Source of the DNA: an uncultured Gemmatimonadota bacterium
Lineage (GTDB): Bacteria; Gemmatimonadota; Gemmatimonadetes; Gemmatimonadales; GWC2-71-9
Direction: 5' to 3'
Length of the DNA: 8,326 nt
NCBI GenBank assembly: GCA_946480845.1
Contig: CAMLLJ010000119.1
Span: forward strand, 1 to 8,326
In this document: positions 5,455 to 8,326 of the stretch, in pieces
Position numbering within the stretch: the first letter of the stretch is position 1
Layout: each line of letters begins with the position of its first letter
Translations under genes and position numbers: made by a program
The notes under the pieces: generated by a model
What the model saw: only the letters and a program-made list of their open reading frames with translations
What the model was told of the DNA's origin: nothing
Databases searched by the model: none

Positions 5455-7368
5455 TCAGTCGCTGCCCTGAGACGCGGTGCGCGGCATGACGGCGTAGTCC
5501 ACCTCCTGCTGCGCTTCCGCCAGCCGCACCGCGTCCTCACCGAGCCGGCGCGCGGCATCGATCAGTGTGGTGAGCGGCGCCAGGTCGCCGGCGCCGGCGT
5601 GGAGGCGCAGCAGGTCCAGCCGGATGCCCTCCAGCGCCGCGACGCTCTCGGCGAGATGCGCCGTGGCCGCCTTGCGCCGCGCCTCGAGCGCGCCGCCCTC
5701 GCCCGCGTCCGATGGCCCGAGCGCCGCGACCAGCTCGATCTCCGCCCGCGCGGCTGCCGCCTCCGCCTCGAGCGCGGCCACCGTGGCGGGCAGCTCGCCG
5801 AGCTGCGCGCGGAACGCCTCCGGCAGCGCCGCGAACAGCTCGCCCGCCGCGACGCCGAGCGCCGCTTCGGTGGCCCGGAACGCGCCGGCGCCGATGGCCG
5901 AGCGGTCGGGCGCGCCCAGCCGCTTCGCGAGCCACTCCCCGACAGGGCTGTTCCAGAGGCGGTCGCGAATCCCCGTCTGCCACCAGCGCCGGACCTTGTC
6001 GGGAATGAACCGGACGTCGAGCGCGTTGCTCACCGCGCCGAGGAACATCGTGCTGAGCACGGGAAGCAGGAACCACCAGATGCTGGTCCGGTTCTCGTGG
6101 ATGACGCCCTGCGCGATCAGCCCGAAGGTGGTGGCGAGCCACCCCGCCGAGCCGAGGGTGGCGACCCGCAGCAGCCGGTGCCAGCGCGATTCTTCTTCGC
6201 CGAGGACGAGCGCCTCGCTCTCCGCGCGCTCGCGCCGCTCGATCTCCAGCGCCGAGCGGAGGTCGGCGAGGGTGTGCCCCGCGCGGAACTGCCGGAACGC
6301 CTGGTAGAGGTGGAACCCGACGATCGGCACCAGCGGCGACGATGCGATCGTGACCAGGAGCGCGACATCGCCGAAGCTGGACCCCGGGTTGCCCGTCGCC
6401 AGCGCATAGATGTTGCCGAGCGTGAGCGTGCTGAACACCGTGGACCAGCCGAGGTAGGGCACCAGCAGCGGGTTCCGCGCCGCGAGCCAGCCGCGCAGCG
6501 TCGGGGGCAGCGCGGGCCGCGCGTCGGGCGCGGGAGCGAGGGCCGATGCCAGCGCCTCGCCGTCGGGGAAGCGGCCCTCGGGGTCGCGGGCGAGGCACCG
6601 GTCGATCGCCGCAGCGAGCGCAGCCGGGAGCGCCGGCGCGACGCGCATCACGCTCGGCGGCGTCTCGGTGGCCTGGCGGGTGATCAGCGCGGGCAGGTTC
6701 GCGGCCTCGAACGGCAGGCGGCCGCTCACGGCGAGATGGCCGACGACGCCGAGCGCGTAGACGTCGCTCCGCCCATCGACGGGATCGCCCGCCGCCTGCT
6801 CGGGGCTCATGTAGTGCGCGGTCCCCATGATCCTGGACGGATCGTTCGCCGACGTCGCCCCGCCCCGCCCGTGCGCAATGCCGAAGTCGGTCACCAGCGC
6901 GCGGCCGGTGCCGGCTTCGATCAGGATGTTGTCCGGCTTCACGTCGCGATGGACGATGCCGCGGCCGTGCGCGTAGGCAAGCGCCCAGGCCACCTCGCGC
7001 AGGATGCGCGCCGCCTCGGCGGGCGGGAGCGGGCCCCGGCTGCGCAGCCGCTCGCCGAGTGTCTCGCCCTCCACATAGCTCATCACGAAGAAGACGAAGT
7101 CGCCCGCCTCGCCCACGCGGTGGATGGGGACGATGTGCGGATGCGACAGCCCGGCCGCGGTGCGCGCCTCCCGGAGGAACCACGCGCGCGCCTCGGCCGC
7201 CTGCGCCAGCTCGCGCGGGAGGACCTTGATGGCGACGTCGCGGTCGAGCTGGACGTCGCGCGCGAGGTAGACGATGCCCATCCCGCCGCGGCCCAGCTCG
7301 CGCTGGAGCGAGTACTCACCGGCGAGGGCCGCCTGGAACTCGAGAAAGTCGCGGGACGCCTGTGTCAT
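5455..7368 (-). CDS. Membrane-anchored Hanks-type Ser/Thr protein kinase with C-terminal coiled coil
   Basis: A 637-aa kinase that transfers phosphate from ATP to protein Ser/Thr. All key elements are present: glycine loop GRGGMG (26-31), Lys48 in VAIK, Glu67 in the C helix, HRDVKPDN (140-147) with catalytic Asp142, DFG (161-163) and SPE (188-190) in place of APE. The kinase domain ends near 280. Four membrane segments follow at about 303-322, 335-357, 403-424 and 430-448, with a charged helix (368-400) between the second and third. The C-terminal 180 residues are mostly alanine/glutamate-rich helix, probably coiled coil, and cytoplasmic by the even helix count. Start at the ATG at 7368, with GGGGG seven bases upstream; the longer frame lacks kinase-like sequence. 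No extracellular PASTA or sensor domain is seen. Targets unknown. It is the first gene after the palindromic promoter. Confidence 0.95.
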   Translation of the reverse strand: MTQASRDFLEFQAALAGEYSLQRELGRGGMGIVYLARDVQLDRDVAIKVLPRELAQAAEARAWFLREARTAAGLSHPHIVPIHRVGEAGDFVFFVMSYVEGETLGERLRSRGPLPPAEAARILREVAWALAYAHGRGIVHRDVKPDNILIEAGTGRALVTDFGIAHGRGGATSANDPSRIMGTAHYMSPEQAAGDPVDGRSDVYALGVVGHLAVSGRLPFEAANLPALITRQATETPPSVMRVAPALPAALAAAIDRCLARDPEGRFPDGEALASALAPAPDARPALPPTLRGWLAARNPLLVPYLGWSTVFSTLTLGNIYALATGNPGSSFGDVALLVTIASSPLVPIVGFHLYQAFRQFRAGHTLADLRSALEIERRERAESEALVLGEEESRWHRLLRVATLGSAGWLATTFGLIAQGVIHENRTSIWWFLLPVLSTMFLGAVSNALDVRFIPDKVRRWWQTGIRDRLWNSPVGEWLAKRLGAPDRSAIGAGAFRATEAALGVAAGELFAALPEAFRAQLGELPATVAALEAEAAAARAEIELVAALGPSDAGEGGALEARRKAATAHLAESVAALEGIRLDLLRLHAGAGDLAPLTTLIDAARRLGEDAVRLAEAQQEVDYAVMPRTASQGSD

Positions 7369-7400
7369 GCATCTGCCCCCGGGGCAATCGAAAGGACGGC

Positions 7401-7419
7401 TACTTTGTGACACAAAGTA
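7401..7419. promoter_or_regulatory. 19-bp perfect palindrome, likely operator of the kinase gene
   Basis: TACTTTGTGACACAAAGTA has 9-bp arms that are exact reverse complements around a single central base. It is strikingly AT-rich for this window, lies 33 bases before the kinase ATG, and covers the putative -10 hexamer and start of transcription. This is where a repressor dimer would block the promoter. No regulator gene for it is visible in the window. Confidence 0.7.
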
Positions 7420-7443
7420 AGGGGCAGGTGCCGGGCTTGGCAA
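7414..7443 (-). promoter_or_regulatory. Putative promoter of the kinase gene row
   Basis: On the minus strand, TTGCCA at 7443-7438 (five of six to TTGACA) and TACTTT at 7419-7414 (weak -10, three of six) are 18 bases apart. The weak -10 forms one arm of the palindrome at 7401-7419. Transcription would start near 7407, giving a leader of about 40 bases. It is the only plausible promoter I found in the 214-base gap. Confidence 0.4.
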
Positions 7444-7536
7444 GGAGGAGATCCGTGTCTGCGGCGACGTCGCGATGCATCGCACGTTGCGGACGATCGG
7501 GGGGGGACAGCGGCGCTGGCAGCAGGTGGCGAACCA

Positions 7537-7563
7537 GCTCACGGCGGTGCACGTGCCGTGAGC
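7537..7563 (-). terminator. Hairpin after the lipoprotein gene, possible terminator
   Basis: On the minus strand GCTCACGGC, a 9-base loop and GCCGTGAGC form a perfect 9-bp stem, starting about 20 bases after the stop of the gene at 7583-8005. No T run follows, so it is not a classical intrinsic terminator; it could act as a U-less terminator or protect the 3' end. The rest of the 7369-7582 gap holds the kinase promoter and a run of eight G at 7499-7506. Confidence 0.4.
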
Positions 7564-7582
7564 GCGGTCCGCCTGGCCGGCG

Positions 7583-8005
7583 TCACCAGTTGCACTCGAT
7601 GTTGATCACGTTGTTCGGCGCGCCGGCTGCCTGCACCCACACCACCGCGAACCCCCTCGTGTCGTCGCCCGACACGGGCTGCATGTTCTCGGTCACGACG
7701 CACGTCCTGCTCGCGGTGAGCCCCTGCCAGGTCGCGGTGAACGTGATCGCGTCGCCGGTATCCACTTCCCAGTTGAACCGGATGGATGCGGGGAACGGCT
7801 CGCCGGGGAGATCGGTGGACGGAAGCTGGATCTGCTGGTGCTGCCCCGACGGCAGGTCGAACTCCACTTCCAGGCCGACCACGCGATGCGCGTTCTGGAA
7901 GATGAAGTCGGTGCCGTTGCCGGGCTCGGTCCCGCAGCCGAGGGCGCCGATCAGGAGCGTGGCGGCCAGGCGGGGCGTCGCGCGTGCGATCCATCGAGTC
8001 GACAT
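7583..8005 (-). CDS. Small lipoprotein, 140 aa
   Basis: Starts at the ATG at 8005-8003 with GGGAGG four bases ahead, a strong start. The N-terminus is a lipoprotein signal: basic STRWIARATPR, hydrophobic LAATLLIG and lipobox ALGC, so Cys24 is the lipidated residue. The mature part is about 117 aa, rich in predicted strands (VVGLEVEFDL, ASIRFNWEV, AITFTATWQG, GFAVVWVQA) and ends in INIECNW. Cys102 and Cys138 could form a disulfide. The spacing of strands suggests a beta-sandwich, but I recognise no family. It lies 31 bases after the partial gene at the right edge, so the two are probably co-transcribed. Confidence 0.87.
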   Translation of the reverse strand: MSTRWIARATPRLAATLLIGALGCGTEPGNGTDFIFQNAHRVVGLEVEFDLPSGQHQQIQLPSTDLPGEPFPASIRFNWEVDTGDAITFTATWQGLTASRTCVVTENMQPVSGDDTRGFAVVWVQAAGAPNNVINIECNW

Positions 8006-8036
8006 GTCGCCTCCCGGGATGTTCGGGGTGATGGGC

Positions 8037-8326
8037 TCAGGGCAGGGTGAAGTCGAAGTCGTCGCCGACGATGCGCATCCGCCATCCCCCTGCCCCGTTG
8101 GATTCGAAGTACATCGCCCCGCTCACGTCGCCGATGGTGAAGGCGAGGGAGCCGTCGACCACGGGCTCCGGGGAGCCGTAGTCGATCGTGAAGGCGGTCT
8201 GCTGCACCTGGATCGGTGCAGGAACATTCTCGATGGTGAGCAGCGCGGTGCCCGGACCGACCCGCACGGAAGTGATGCCGGCCGGGGCGAGGCCAAGGGA
8301 TCCGGCGCCGTCCACGCGTGCGCCGG
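8037..8326 (-). CDS. 3' end of a beta-rich protein of unknown function, 5' end outside window
   Basis: The frame is open to the right edge, so the real start probably lies beyond it; a GTG at 8315 could begin a 92-aa protein but nothing resembling a signal peptide follows it. The visible 96 codons encode a strand-rich, acidic sequence with Gly/Pro turns (TALLTIENVPAPIQVQQ, AFTIDYGSPEPV, SLAFTIGDVSGAMYF, WRMRIVGDDFDFTLP) and no cysteine. Together with the following lipoprotein gene this suggests an exported protein, but that is only by association. No family recognised. Confidence 0.65.
   Translation of the reverse strand, partial: GARVDGAGSLGLAPAGITSVRVGPGTALLTIENVPAPIQVQQTAFTIDYGSPEPVVDGSLAFTIGDVSGAMYFESNGAGGWRMRIVGDDFDFTLP

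Noticed and set aside
5440..7410. Plus-strand open frame of 656 codons
   Set aside because: It lies exactly opposite the Ser/Thr kinase, whose motifs are complete, and has the same low-complexity charged composition as other shadows.
7401..7419. CRP/FNR-type binding site
   Set aside because: The TGTGA element is present, but the partner half-site overlaps it instead of lying six bases away, so the geometry is wrong for a CRP dimer.

Overview
The window is a very GC-rich bacterial fragment, and every gene I can support lies on the minus strand, so transcription runs from high to low coordinates. The best taxonomic clue is the large Ser/Thr protein kinase at 5455-7368. Its layout is an N-terminal Hanks-type kinase, four central membrane segments and a long cytoplasmic coiled coil, with a characteristic start of the 'F..AL...Y.L.RELGRGGMG.VYLARD' type. 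I associate this layout with Gemmatimonadota. The GC-rich sequence, the small lipoproteins and the alpha/beta hydrolases fit that, but the phylum is an inference.

Layout in order of transcription. (1) 8326-7583: the 3' end of a gene that enters the window, then a small lipoprotein gene, followed by a hairpin at 7537-7563. (2) 7443-7401: a putative promoter whose -10 region is covered by a perfect 19-bp palindrome, the likely operator of the next unit. (3) 7368-3146: a tightly spaced gene row of Ser/Thr kinase, a protein resembling the archaeal-type CTP-dependent riboflavin kinase (DUF120), a tandem double-GNAT acetyltransferase gene broken by a frameshift near 4570, a six-cysteine lipoprotein, and a 92-aa protein of unknown function. 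(4) 3128-3100: a second putative promoter, with a 14-bp GC palindrome inside its 17-bp spacer. (5) 3047-1: an envelope-related row with 4-bp overlaps or short gaps. It encodes a membrane-domain/hydrolase fusion with a hidden signal/lipobox junction, a small two-TM coiled-coil protein, a secreted esterase, a three-TM protein, and a DUF4386-like membrane protein that runs off the left edge.

Unit 5 has a consistent theme: two unrelated exported serine hydrolases plus four small membrane proteins or domains, so it probably acts at or outside the inner membrane. Unit 3 is mixed (signalling, possible flavin-related enzyme, acetyltransferase, lipoprotein), and co-transcription is the only link I can see. 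No RNA genes, CRISPR arrays, insertion sequences or complete mobile elements were found. The only non-coding stretch above 200 bases is 7369-7582, which holds the promoter/operator and the hairpin; no gap reaches 300 bases.
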